Assembly (NCBI GenBank): GCA_001970955.1
Contig: MPUH01000558.1
Span: 1 to 46,105 of the forward strand
Length of the DNA: 46,105 nt
From: Stentor coeruleus
Taxonomy: Eukaryota; Ciliophora; Heterotrichea; Heterotrichida; Stentoridae
Direction of reading: 5' to 3'
The notes under the pieces are model-generated. The model saw only the letters and a list, made by a program, of their open reading frames with translations. It was not told where the DNA came from and made no database searches. Both the position numbers and the translations under genes were made by a program. Every line of letters begins with the position of its first letter. Within the stretch, counting starts at the first letter, position 1. Below, piece by piece: positions 10,027 to 18,999 of the stretch.

Positions 10027-10821
10027 TTTGTCATCGGAATTTGTAATAAATTATTCCTTTAGACTTGATTAGGAATTGGATTTTAAAGTTTGGGTGTTAG
10101 TTTTGGTAGAATTAAAGGAAAATAGATAGAAAATATGGGGAGATGTTAATGGAGATTCTTATCAAATGAAAATATTATGAAGTATTAATGCTATTTTTGC
10201 TAAGATTTAGTCTACAAAAGTAGAGTTGTTTTTTAATATAGTTGAGATATGGTTTTCATGGTTTTTAGATATGAGTTTTTTTTTTTAGACCCAAAGTTTG
10301 ACTTGTAGATGATTTTCTAAAAAATATTAAAAAGTCTGTTCTTTGGTCTTTGTTATAAAGGATGTCTAAATTTTTGCATTTGGCTAGTCTTGGTATTTTT
10401 ATGATTTAAAATAATTGAGAGTATGCTTAGAATCTAGGAATAAGTAATAAGGNATAATTGAGAGTATGCTTAGAATCTAGGAATAAGTAATAAGGAATTC
10501 TAATTTTTTGGATGGAGAAGGAAGTTTTAAGGCTTGCAACTCCTTAAAGATAAGAGTTGAAGGGCTAGAAAATATATATTAATTATAATAGGAGTATTTT
10601 TGGTATCAGTATTTTCCCTATATTTTTTTTTATATTAAAATAAACCTACGAAAAAAAATCACCCTATTTTTAAACTTAAGAGTTCATAAAAATCCACAAA
10701 TAAAATTACTAACAAAAACGAACATCCACTTAAAAATTTACAAAAACCCAATATCACATATAAAAATCACATTTTTTCTAACAATTACTATCATCAAACC
10801 TAAAAATCATTATAAATCCCA
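10027..10821. other. Convergent intergenic region with assembly gap
   Basis: No gene. The plus strand is G/T-rich to about 10600 and C/A-rich after it, the expected pattern for two genes converging. A single N at 10453 is flanked by a perfect 42-bp direct repeat (10411-10452 and 10454-10495), which looks like an unmerged contig overlap rather than a biological repeat. Confidence 0.75.
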
Positions 10822-11697
10822 TCAACATACATACTCTTGCTTAATCCTACTCACCTCAGTTTTTCTTTTCTCATCATACTCCCTACTAATCGCTTCAATC
10901 TCCTCTTTCATATTCTGCCTCATCTGAGTAATCACCAAAGCCATAACCCCATCATCTTGCATTTCAATAATCTCTTTCTCATACCTCACACTAATCTCAG
11001 CAATCTTCGCTGACTTCTCAGCAAAATTTTTCTCCATAGCTTCTTCAATCTTCTTATTCATCTCAGTTCTATCAATGAAAAACCCTCCAGATTTATCACT
11101 TTCAATAAAATCCCCAGTACCCCCATAACTAATATTTAGCTTTTGCTCTACAAAAGATGTTTCAGCATGAAAAGTTCTATTCATTTTCCTTCTGTTTTCT
11201 AAACGACTCATCAAATCTGTATCTTGTTTTTTAAAATTATCTGTAAGTAAGTCCATTAAGTCTTTAGTTTCATTTTCATGCTGATCTATAGTTCTTATAA
11301 TACTCCTTTCAGCTTTATGTGTTGTTATTGATAATGTTGAATGAAGTTCAGCGGCCATGAGTTTTCGGGATTTTTCAAGCTCAAGTTTATGATTATCAGG
11401 TGTGGGTTTAGATGGTTCTGATTTAACCCTTGAATGAGAAATCGCAGACATGACTTGAGGTTTTAGAAGCATTTTATGCATACGGTCTTGATAATCATAA
11501 AACTTTGGGTCGTTATTGTAGTTGTAATATTCAATAGCTTGGGAATAAAGTTCTACAAGTTCGTTTATTATGTTTTGTGACCATGATTTCTCAAGTTCGA
11601 TCTCCTTTTCTATGATTTTCATGGCGAAATTCGCTGGAAGAAGAGGTCGAGATTTTCGATATGACATAGATGTTAAAGGGATTTCTTTGGACTTCAT
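10822..11697 (-). CDS. Coiled-coil protein of unknown function
   Basis: 291 residues, largely helical. Residues 30-90 include an aromatic-rich helix (LVELYSQAIEYYNYNN). Residues 110-185 and 215-290 are charged helices with heptad-like spacing. No named domain is recognised. The gene ends in TGA, the only clear UGA stop among the genes here; reading through would add four residues before a TAA. It lies 37 bp downstream of the Sec14-like gene on the same strand. The short gap could mean coordinated expression, but no evidence of co-transcription is visible. Confidence 0.72.
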   Translation of the reverse strand: MKSKEIPLTSMSYRKSRPLLPANFAMKIIEKEIELEKSWSQNIINELVELYSQAIEYYNYNNDPKFYDYQDRMHKMLLKPQVMSAISHSRVKSEPSKPTPDNHKLELEKSRKLMAAELHSTLSITTHKAERSIIRTIDQHENETKDLMDLLTDNFKKQDTDLMSRLENRRKMNRTFHAETSFVEQKLNISYGGTGDFIESDKSGGFFIDRTEMNKKIEEAMEKNFAEKSAKIAEISVRYEKEIIEMQDDGVMALVITQMRQNMKEEIEAISREYDEKRKTEVSRIKQEYVC

Positions 11698-11734
11698 TTA
11701 AAAGTTATAAGCTGTAATTAAGTTATGTTTATTA

Positions 11735-12907
11735 TTATATGATTAAACAAGAAGTGTCTATACAGCAGTTAGGTTCTATAAGCTCATGTTCGAGGGATAT
11801 TTTTTTTGCTATGTTAGATGATGCTCGGGTTATGTCTTCGGACCTCCCTCGTATGTTTTTTGCATAGTTTTCATGGTCTGTATCTTGGATTTTCTCATAT
11901 ATGTTTGAGTTTAAAAAAGAAAACGACCCAGATATCATATCGAGCTTTTGCCAAATCTCATCTTTAAATTCAGAAATTGATATAAAAGACTCTTTATCTT
12001 CAAATTGGGATATTTTTAAACTACTCAGGTCTAAATAAAGCTTTGGCTGTTTAAAAAAGTACTCGTCATAACTAGAATATGCTGATAAAAAACCTTCAGG
12101 TGGATCAAACTCAGATTTGTAATTAGAAGATGGGAACACTGGAGGCCAAAAACTTAATATGTTTTCTGCAGTACCCCCAAATTTCTCTTCAATCTGCTGA
12201 GGGTTACAAGTTTTTAAAAGTGCTGCGCACTTTTCTATAATATTAAATTTCTGTTTGGTATTACATGAGAAGTATTTTATATAATTGTGTATGTTTTTGT
12301 TTGTGTTTACAAGATAAGCTTGAGCTAATCTGCATGGGTAATGTGTTTGTAGATCTGAGATAATTTTTTTGCAGTAGTCTTTAATTTCAAATCCTTGCAT
12401 GTCGATGATTAAAATCCAATTTTCAATTTGTCCTGGTAAAAACATATGATCTTTTATGTATTCAAGTAAAAAGTACCCAGTGGCCATTAGTAGGTGTTCA
12501 GGGAAATTCGATAAGATTTTAGGTGTTAAGATAATAATAGGTCTATATCTGTGGTCTCTTCCATGGATATAAACTCCTCCACTATTAAGAATACTTGAAA
12601 TAAGTGGGTAAATAAGTTTATATGATGGCCAATCTTGTTTCCATTGAATATGTTCTTCGAGGGTTTTTGCAGTTAGAGATAATTTCCAACCAGTCCCATA
12701 GAGAAACCGAAGTTTTTCAGAAGTGTCGATTGAATCTCCTTGTAACTTGTCTTTAAGCATTTTTTCTAACTGGCTTAGTGCTGATAATTCCCAGTCTTTG
12801 TAAATCTGATTACTAAATATCAGCCTCTCGACTAAATCTGTAGTTTCGATTAGACATTGATCGTTTGAAGGCCAGTAAGCGTATGCTTCTCGGGGAATAG
12901 GATTCAT
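11735..12907 (-). CDS. CRAL-TRIO (Sec14-like) lipid-transfer protein with CaaX tail
   Basis: 390 residues. About 60-95 resembles the CRAL-TRIO-N helix bundle (KLRFLYGTGWKLSLTAKTLEEHIQWK). About 100-252 is the CRAL-TRIO lipid pocket: GGVYIHGRDHRYRPIIIL, WILIIDMQGFEIKDY, CRLAQAYLVNTNK and the gate-like segment PQQIEEKFGG, all in the usual order. Such proteins carry phosphoinositides or other hydrophobic ligands between membranes. The last residues, DTSCLII, form a CaaX box (C-L-I-I), predicting prenylation and membrane attachment. The 130 residues between domain and tail are probably disordered. The divergent neighbour at 13842 also ends in a CaaX box. Confidence 0.85.
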   Translation of the reverse strand: MNPIPREAYAYWPSNDQCLIETTDLVERLIFSNQIYKDWELSALSQLEKMLKDKLQGDSIDTSEKLRFLYGTGWKLSLTAKTLEEHIQWKQDWPSYKLIYPLISSILNSGGVYIHGRDHRYRPIIILTPKILSNFPEHLLMATGYFLLEYIKDHMFLPGQIENWILIIDMQGFEIKDYCKKIISDLQTHYPCRLAQAYLVNTNKNIHNYIKYFSCNTKQKFNIIEKCAALLKTCNPQQIEEKFGGTAENILSFWPPVFPSSNYKSEFDPPEGFLSAYSSYDEYFFKQPKLYLDLSSLKISQFEDKESFISISEFKDEIWQKLDMISGSFSFLNSNIYEKIQDTDHENYAKNIRGRSEDITRASSNIAKKISLEHELIEPNCCIDTSCLII

Positions 12908-13841
12908 GCTTTATTGTATTATTATGATAAACTTTAGAATTAGAATTAATAAAAATTTATAAAGGGTTCGGTGTGAAAATTGAAACAGTTTTTATGAATA
13001 ATTAAAGGGATTTTTGTAGGAAAGAGAAGGGATTAGAAAGGATAAACTTAAAATATTAGTGGAAGATAGAAGGAGAAATTTTAAATTAGCATTATGGGTT
13101 TTTAATAGAATCAGATTTGTGCTGTATGAGACTGCCTGAATGTGTAGGAGGGTAGATAAGTTTTTTGAGTTTTGCTATACCATTTTTTTATTGTCATATA
13201 GTATTGAATTTAGATTACTGATTTGATGTGATAATTTTAATTGAATTTTATACTTTTTTGGTCGAATATAAATATTACTGTAATTCATATTGCTAATAAA
13301 GAAAATGATGATAATAAAATAGAGCAAAATTTATGAGAAGTTATAGTTTGCAAGTTCATTAAAGCTTTTTAGAATGTAAATAAAATATTTTCTTTGCATT
13401 TTCTCTATTAGGTTCATTTAAATATAAAGCACAACAAGTAACAATTTTACCAAATTTTCCCAAATTGGACTATCTACATTTTTATGTAAATTTATAAAAT
13501 AATCTTAATTTACTTCCCAATTTTTCTTAATCTAATTAATCAAATTTCTCTATATAATTTCCCGCAGCAAATCAAAGTGTTAAAACCAGCCTAAATTTCC
13601 CTAAAATCATACCCTAATCCTAGTAAAATCCTAGCACAATCACTAATCCTATACCCAATCCTCATAATATTCATAATTACTTAAATTCAAAAAATCACAT
13701 AAAAAAACTACAAACTAACTCAAATAAACTCATCCAAAACAAAACCATTGCAACCCTAAAATCTCTCCACAACCAAAATGCAAATCTCTAAAGCCTACAA
13801 AATTCTAATACTCATTTTCCCAACTGCAAAAACAATATAAA
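12908..13841. promoter_or_regulatory. Divergent intergenic region between two CaaX-protein genes
   Basis: No gene. It separates the Sec14-like gene (minus) from the gene at 13842 (plus). The plus strand is G-rich near 12910-13180 and strongly C-rich from about 13560. By hand count 13561-13740 holds about 7 G and 48 C. Confidence 0.5.
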
Positions 13842-14327
13842 ATGTCAGATCAATCCGAAAACCTAAACCAACTCGAAACGTCAATTCAAAAGCTCAAGTT
13901 TATCTCCCACAGAATAAAATTCTCGCCACGTTTACTCGACAATAAACCTGAAGCAGAATTACTATTATCAAACTACATAGACCTTGAAGATAAAATTCTA
14001 GAATCTCTTCAAGGTTTATCTATAAGCGAAATTCATAATGAAAAGCTTAAAGAACTTGACAAATTAATCGACACATTTAACGAGTATAGTACAGATTTCC
14101 AAGATACTTGGAATGATGACTTGTGGCAATTTTATGAGCATTTGAGGATAGTTAAATCGAAAAATTACTATTCTTTTTTAGCTTCTACAGTTAGTTCTGC
14201 AACAATTACTATACACCCGATACATAAGAACGGGCAGGAATTACCTAGTGAATTTAGTCAAGTTGATAGAGTTAGAGTACAAAAAGACCAGTTTTCAAAT
14301 TCTTGCTGTAAATGCGTGATTATCTAA
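13842..14327 (+). CDS. Small helical protein with CaaX tail, unknown function
   Basis: 161 residues. Residues 5-95 are predicted helical and acidic (LEDKILESLQGLSISEIHNE and following). The C-terminus NSCCKCVII ends in a CaaX box (C-V-I-I) preceded by two further cysteines, suggesting prenylation plus palmitoylation as in Ras-like tails, but there is no GTP-binding motif. Family not recognised. Its neighbour across the divergent spacer is the CaaX-ended Sec14-like protein, so the two may share a membrane; this is inference. Confidence 0.72.
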   Translation: MSDQSENLNQLETSIQKLKFISHRIKFSPRLLDNKPEAELLLSNYIDLEDKILESLQGLSISEIHNEKLKELDKLIDTFNEYSTDFQDTWNDDLWQFYEHLRIVKSKNYYSFLASTVSSATITIHPIHKNGQELPSEFSQVDRVRVQKDQFSNSCCKCVII

Positions 14328-15035
14328 TTTTTCTAATAAATTTGAAATTGTTTTCAATATTTGATGGTAGGGATAATAGAAGTTTGTGTTTGGAATTGTG
14401 GCTAGGGAACTTGTAGGATAAGGTATTTATTTGTAAAATGAAGAGAGGAGGTATTTGTTTGTAGAATGAAGAGAGGAAGTTTTTATGAAGAGAATATAAG
14501 AAAATTATGATTTTGGAGAAATGCGAGAAAATCATGGAGAGTGAGATGAAAGAGTATTTTATGTTTTTTTTTTAATGATGTAGTGGTAAGGTTTTTGATT
14601 TGGATTTTAGCTAGAATTTTATATCTATAAATGATATTTTTTTTATAGGGATTATATGTATGTGTGATATGCTGGGTAATATAAGAATTTAAATTTTAGT
14701 ATACTACATCTCTTGATATCATAAGTCATTAATATATCAGAAATTTCCTAATTCAAATACATTTCCAAATTATTCCTACTTAATGTAATATCATCAAGAA
14801 TCAAATCTAAAACTTAATCCAAAAATTCCTCTTAATCCATTTAACCCATCTAAAACCCATCCTAAACTAAATTTATCTTTTCTTCACAACAAATCTCTCA
14901 ATTTTCTTTAATAAAAATTACATATCCTATTCATTACCAAAATATTTCTCTACCTTTTAACATCCTTTCATACTTCCTCGCAAATCTCAAAATACCTTCT
15001 TAAAACTCTTATCTAACCCTTTTCTTAAAACCTTA
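14328..15035. other. Convergent intergenic region
   Basis: No gene. A clear example of the skew switch: 14341-14520, downstream of the plus gene, holds about 50 G and 3 C by hand count, and about 14740-15035, downstream of the minus gene, is C-rich on the plus strand. Confidence 0.65.
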
Positions 15036-15764
15036 TTATCCTGCTATCATACTTAAGTTAGATCTCCAATTCTTAACCTGTAAAGCTGCAATAATCAATA
15101 AAAGACTACATATGAAACCTGTATAAACAGTAAACCTATAAATTCCATGTGAGCATTCCATACGTTCCCCATTGACTCCGCTTTCAACAGTAAATTCTTC
15201 AGTCAATGTGCATAAGGAAAAGTTGTTTACAACAGAATCTTCAATTGCATATAAGTCAAAACATGCAGCTATTGCTAAAAGTAATGAGAAAAAGTAAGCA
15301 GAATTTATGTGGACTTCAGAAAGCTTTTTGTCTTCTTTAGCTAATGAGGATATGCCAAGTATAACTGTTAGTAAAGCTCCAAGTATGAAGCAGACTCTTA
15401 GTTCAGAAATCCCATTTTCCCAAGGACATATGATTAGAGCTGAAGCTTTTACTTCATTATTGATATCAAGAATGATTTCAGTGTTGATCGGTCCTGTTAA
15501 ACTCATACATGATGCATCTTTACGTAGCTGCTTACATATATAAGCATGCTTGGGGTCTGAATTATCAAGTTCACAAGTCCATGATGTGCCTGTACCTAAG
15601 TAAGAGAGAGTTAGGAGAATAAGAAGTCCAAAGCCTGCGATTAACAAGAAAATCGAGGTCTGCTTGGTTTTCTCTGAGCCTTCAAGAATTAGACGCTTGG
15701 TCGACATTGTTGACTGAAGAATCCCTTGCATATAACTTTTATTAGATTTTATGTGAAAAAGCAT
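15036..15764 (-). CDS. Four-helix membrane protein with cysteine-rich outer loops
   Basis: Up to 242 residues with helices at about 36-56, 122-142, 155-174 and 210-230. The first outer loop is long (57-121) and contains C64, C77, C86 and C113. The second (175-209) has C185 and C204. This is a claudin/tetraspan-like topology without a diagnostic family motif. In-frame ATGs at residues 12 and 20 (15731, 15707) are alternative starts; the one at 15707 leaves a shorter, charged N-terminus and may be the real one. The N-terminal coding sequence and upstream region are repeated beyond the N at 15824 as an assembly artefact. Confidence 0.75.
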   Translation of the reverse strand: MLFHIKSNKSYMQGILQSTMSTKRLILEGSEKTKQTSIFLLIAGFGLLILLTLSYLGTGTSWTCELDNSDPKHAYICKQLRKDASCMSLTGPINTEIILDINNEVKASALIICPWENGISELRVCFILGALLTVILGISSLAKEDKKLSEVHINSAYFFSLLLAIAACFDLYAIEDSVVNNFSLCTLTEEFTVESGVNGERMECSHGIYRFTVYTGFICSLLLIIAALQVKNWRSNLSMIAG

Positions 15765-15951
15765 ATTGTATACACAAAAACTATGCTTTTCAAAGTCAAA
15801 AATGAGAAAATTAATAAACCTGTNTTGGTCGACATTGTTGACTGAAGAATCCCTTGCATATAACTTTTATTAGATTTTATGTGAAAAAACATATTGTATA
15901 CACAAAAACTATGCTTTTCAAAGTCAAAAATGAGAAAATTAATAAACCTGC
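15697..15951. repeat. 127-bp direct repeat around an N gap
   Basis: 15697-15823 and 15825-15951 are the same sequence with two mismatches, separated by one N at 15824. The repeat covers the start of the four-helix gene (15036-15764) and its upstream region. Two near-identical contig ends that were scaffolded without merging is the simplest explanation. Confidence 0.85.
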
Positions 15952-16004
15952 AAACTATAAAAACAAAATTTTTCTTATGAAAAAAAGCAACTAAGCTTTA
16001 AGAT

Positions 16005-16421
16005 CTATATAACGATGAAGTTATTAAACCTCAAAGGAGCGGTAAAATGCCCATCTTTCTCTTCCAAAAGCCCACTAACATAATCTACATGCCGATTCTT
16101 TGCACAATGCCCAGTCGTTCTAAATGAAACTTTCTTACTATCTGAATCATAAATAAACACACCAAGGAACTCAACTTGATTTATCGCTGTGATTTTCTTC
16201 CTAATTTCTTTAGAATCGCATTTAGGATAAAAGCTAGTTTCAATTACAAGCACATCAGCAAAAAGTGTATTTTTCTGGCAATCATATTCATGTATGCTAA
16301 TGGATATTTCATTCACTATATTAAATTGAATTTTTTTCCCATCTCCATTTCTAATACTTTCCTTATCCCTTTCAGATATAATATCAAGTCTTAGTAAATA
16401 ATCGTTCTTTAAACTTTCCAT
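16005..16421 (-). CDS. Small protein of unknown function
   Basis: 138 residues. The middle part alternates hydrophobic and polar residues (FADVLVIETSFYPKC; EFLGVFIYDSDSKKVSF), suggesting a compact alpha/beta domain. A late G-H-C-A-K-N-R-H segment holds two histidines and a cysteine but no known metal-binding pattern. No signal peptide or membrane helix. It diverges from the coiled-coil gene at 16475 with only 53 bp between start codons, so the promoters must overlap. Confidence 0.65.
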   Translation of the reverse strand: MESLKNDYLLRLDIISERDKESIRNGDGKKIQFNIVNEISISIHEYDCQKNTLFADVLVIETSFYPKCDSKEIRKKITAINQVEFLGVFIYDSDSKKVSFRTTGHCAKNRHVDYVSGLLEEKDGHFTAPLRFNNFIVI

Positions 16422-16474
16422 TTATAAACAAGTAAAAAGAATTACTTTTACTATCATATTATCAAATAATTAAT

Positions 16475-18331
16475 ATGATGGATACTAATAAGAAACCTTC
16501 TTCAGCTAATACCCGGCCTAATTCAAATGAGAAAAAGCGCATGGAAGTGATCAATCCTAGACAGGCTAAGAACTCAGCACCTCAGAAATCAAAGACTATT
16601 CCTACAAAAAAGCTTGAAAAAGTGTCAAGTTCAGCTTCACCATCTACAACAATGACTGATTTTTCCTTTGTAAAACCGATACCAGCAAGTGAAAAACAAC
16701 AATTGGAAATGCTCACTTCAGACCCAATGAGTTTTTCTTTACCACCTTCTAGTCGGTCTTCTGAAAGGGATAAAAATCTAAAGTACATGCAAGAAATGCT
16801 TGAAAATATGCAAGTCCGAAACCAAGAGCGAGACGAAGATGAGGCTTTAGAAAGAATGTCGGATGTTCTAAACAACAGTGAAGCTAGCGAAAGGTTTGAA
16901 CGGATGCAAAAAATGAAAAAATACATCGATGAACTTAAAAATAAAAAAGATGAGTTGGGGAACAATTTGATTGATTTGCCTGAGGATTTTGATGAAATGG
17001 TCGAAACTGCTGTTGAGTATAAAAAAAGCATGGGTAATGATGATGTAAATTGGGTCGAAGTTTATAGTTCAAGACGTGAGCATGAAGCTAAAGATGAAGC
17101 ATATAGGAAAAAAAGAGAAAAAATCAGACAATTAGATTTGGTCTTAAAACAGAAAGAAAAAGCATATAAAGATGTAAGAAGTAGTAGAGAAAGCTCAAGG
17201 ACAAACCAATCAATAGCGGAAAGTTCAGGAAAAGATTCAGTGTTTATAACGAAAGTAAAAACTAAAGGGCAAGCAAAAACAGTGAGACCAACACAAGATT
17301 TTGTTAAGAAGAACATAGAGATTGTGGATGAATATAAGCAGAATCCATCAATGATTGATAGATTGAGTAATAAAGAAAAGGAAAGATTGTTGGAAATTGA
17401 GGATAAATTGGATGTTATTGAAGAGTATACTGGGATTTTGCCTGAAGAGTATGTGAACCGTTTAGAAGATATAGATAAAAAGCTTAGGAACATGATTCCA
17501 CAGATTGAGTGGGAGAAAAGGTCGATACAGCAAGGCCAGTACTCGTTTGCAGACTCAGATAGCCAGATGAAAAAAAACAAAAAAAAACAGAAACCTGGTG
17601 ATCCAGTGCTTAGAGAAGCTCAAGAAAGAAGAGAAACTATTCAGAAACTAGAAAAAATCAACACCCGACTCCTTGACTTACAAAACAAAGAGCTTCGTCC
17701 ATTAGAAGAAGATCAGGTCAGAGTACTTTTTATATAGTCTTTATTAGTTGACAATGGTTATGACTTCAGCTATGTACCGGAAAGTTCAACATGGACCCGA
17801 GAAGATGATCTTTTAGAAGAAGCTAAAAACTCACTTAAAACCATTCAAGAACTTGAGTCGCTTAACTTTGATGAGGTCCTTGAAATTGCCCAAGAAGCTG
17901 AGGATATTGAAAAAAAATTTGAAACTCTTGCTGCAGCTCATGATCAAGAACTTGAAAAAAACCCAACTTATATAAAAGCTAAAAACTCACTACAAGATAC
18001 CTTGGCGAAATGCCTAAGCTCACAAAAAGAATGTGAAGTTGTTCTAAGAAAAATCGATAATTTAGATACAAAACTCCATAAAGAACAAGAATCACTTCTT
18101 GAGCAACTGAAATATGAAGAACAACTTATGATACCTATAAAAACAACAGATTTCCCTCAACCCAGCCTAGAAGATCTTGATCAGGAAATCACAAGCAAAA
18201 TTGAAGCATCATTCAATAATGAAATGACTTTTTCTGATATGGACGATATAAACCCTGAAAACTTACCAAAGCTTTATCATATCTATGAAAAAGTTCTAGC
18301 AATGGATGAAATCCCTGAAGTTAATGATTAA
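16475..18331 (+). CDS. Large coiled-coil protein with one 15-nt intron
   Basis: Two exons, 16475-17722 and 17738-18331, encode about 613 residues. The N-terminal 100 residues are basic and polar (likely disordered). From about 105 onward the protein is mostly charged coiled coil with breaks near 250 and 370. A stop at the end of the first frame disappears when GTACTTTTTATATAG is removed, and the second exon continues in the same frame with the same helical, acidic character (DNGYDFSYVPESSTWTREDD then further coils). No named domain is visible. A cytoskeletal or ciliary structural role is plausible but not shown. The relic island begins shortly after its stop. Confidence 0.82.
17723..17737 (+). 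other. 15-nt intron, phase 0
   Basis: GTACTTTTTATATAG. Its last three bases are the in-frame TAG that would otherwise end the protein early; the frame continues open for 198 codons (including the stop) after it. It fits the GTA...TAG pattern of the other introns here. Confidence 0.85.
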
Positions 18332-18373
18332 AGCTTATAATAATATCTAGAAATTATCATATTTGTAATAAAC

Positions 18374-18990
18374 ATGGAAAGAAAATTTAATACTCCAGGA
18401 TTAATAAAAATTATAAAAAATTAAAAAAATCACTTAAAAACCCATGAACTTACAATTTGGCATAAAACATTAAAAAGACTTAAGAAAGATATGAACATAT
18501 ATAAAAAAAAAATTTAGAAGAAAAAGTTGTAAAATGGAAAACTTTGAAGAAATGAAGTATAATGTGATGGAGCAGATTTAAAATAGAGTGAATCACATGA
18601 AATATTAGATGAGAAGAAGTGTAAAGAAATACTAGAGAATAATCTAATGATTGATAATAATTTAGAAACTAGTTGGAAAAAAATTAGGGGAAGTACCGAA
18701 AATTTGAGGAAAAGATTTTTTAAGTTAAGAAGAGATGAATAAAAAGAAAAATATTAGGAAAATGAAGAAAAGCGTATTTGAAAATTTATTAGTGAGATAA
18801 CTTTGTTGCAAAAAGCAGTTGAAGATAAGAGTATAATCATGGGAATGGGTATTAAGAATATTGCAAAAAATCAAGGATGAGATGAGTAGAATATATAAAC
18901 TTATTAATATACAGACTAATGCTTAAGAGGATTCTTATAATAAATATAAGAAAAAATCTTCTCTTTATAGAAATAACATAATTCCTTTTT
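18374..18990 (+). pseudogene. Decayed coiled-coil gene
   Basis: A stretch beginning MERKFNTPGLIKIIKN then a stop, continuing in the same and other frames as charged helical peptide (DEKKCKEILENNLMIDNNLE; KKIRGSTENLRKRFFKLRRDE-like; SEITLLQKAVEDKS; KIKDEMSRIYKLINIQTNA). Stops of all three types and several frameshifts interrupt it, so it is not expressed as an intact protein. Composition is A-rich like coding coiled coil rather than like spacers. The parent gene is not identified; it is not obviously a copy of the gene just upstream. Confidence 0.55.
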
Positions 18991-18999
18991 TATAATAAA

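Noticed and set aside
10411..10495. Biological tandem repeat
   Set aside because: Perfect identity on both sides of a single N is better explained by an unmerged contig overlap.
16582..17580. Minus-strand serine/phenylalanine-rich frames
   Set aside because: Antisense of a lysine/glutamate-rich coiled coil produces such frames automatically.
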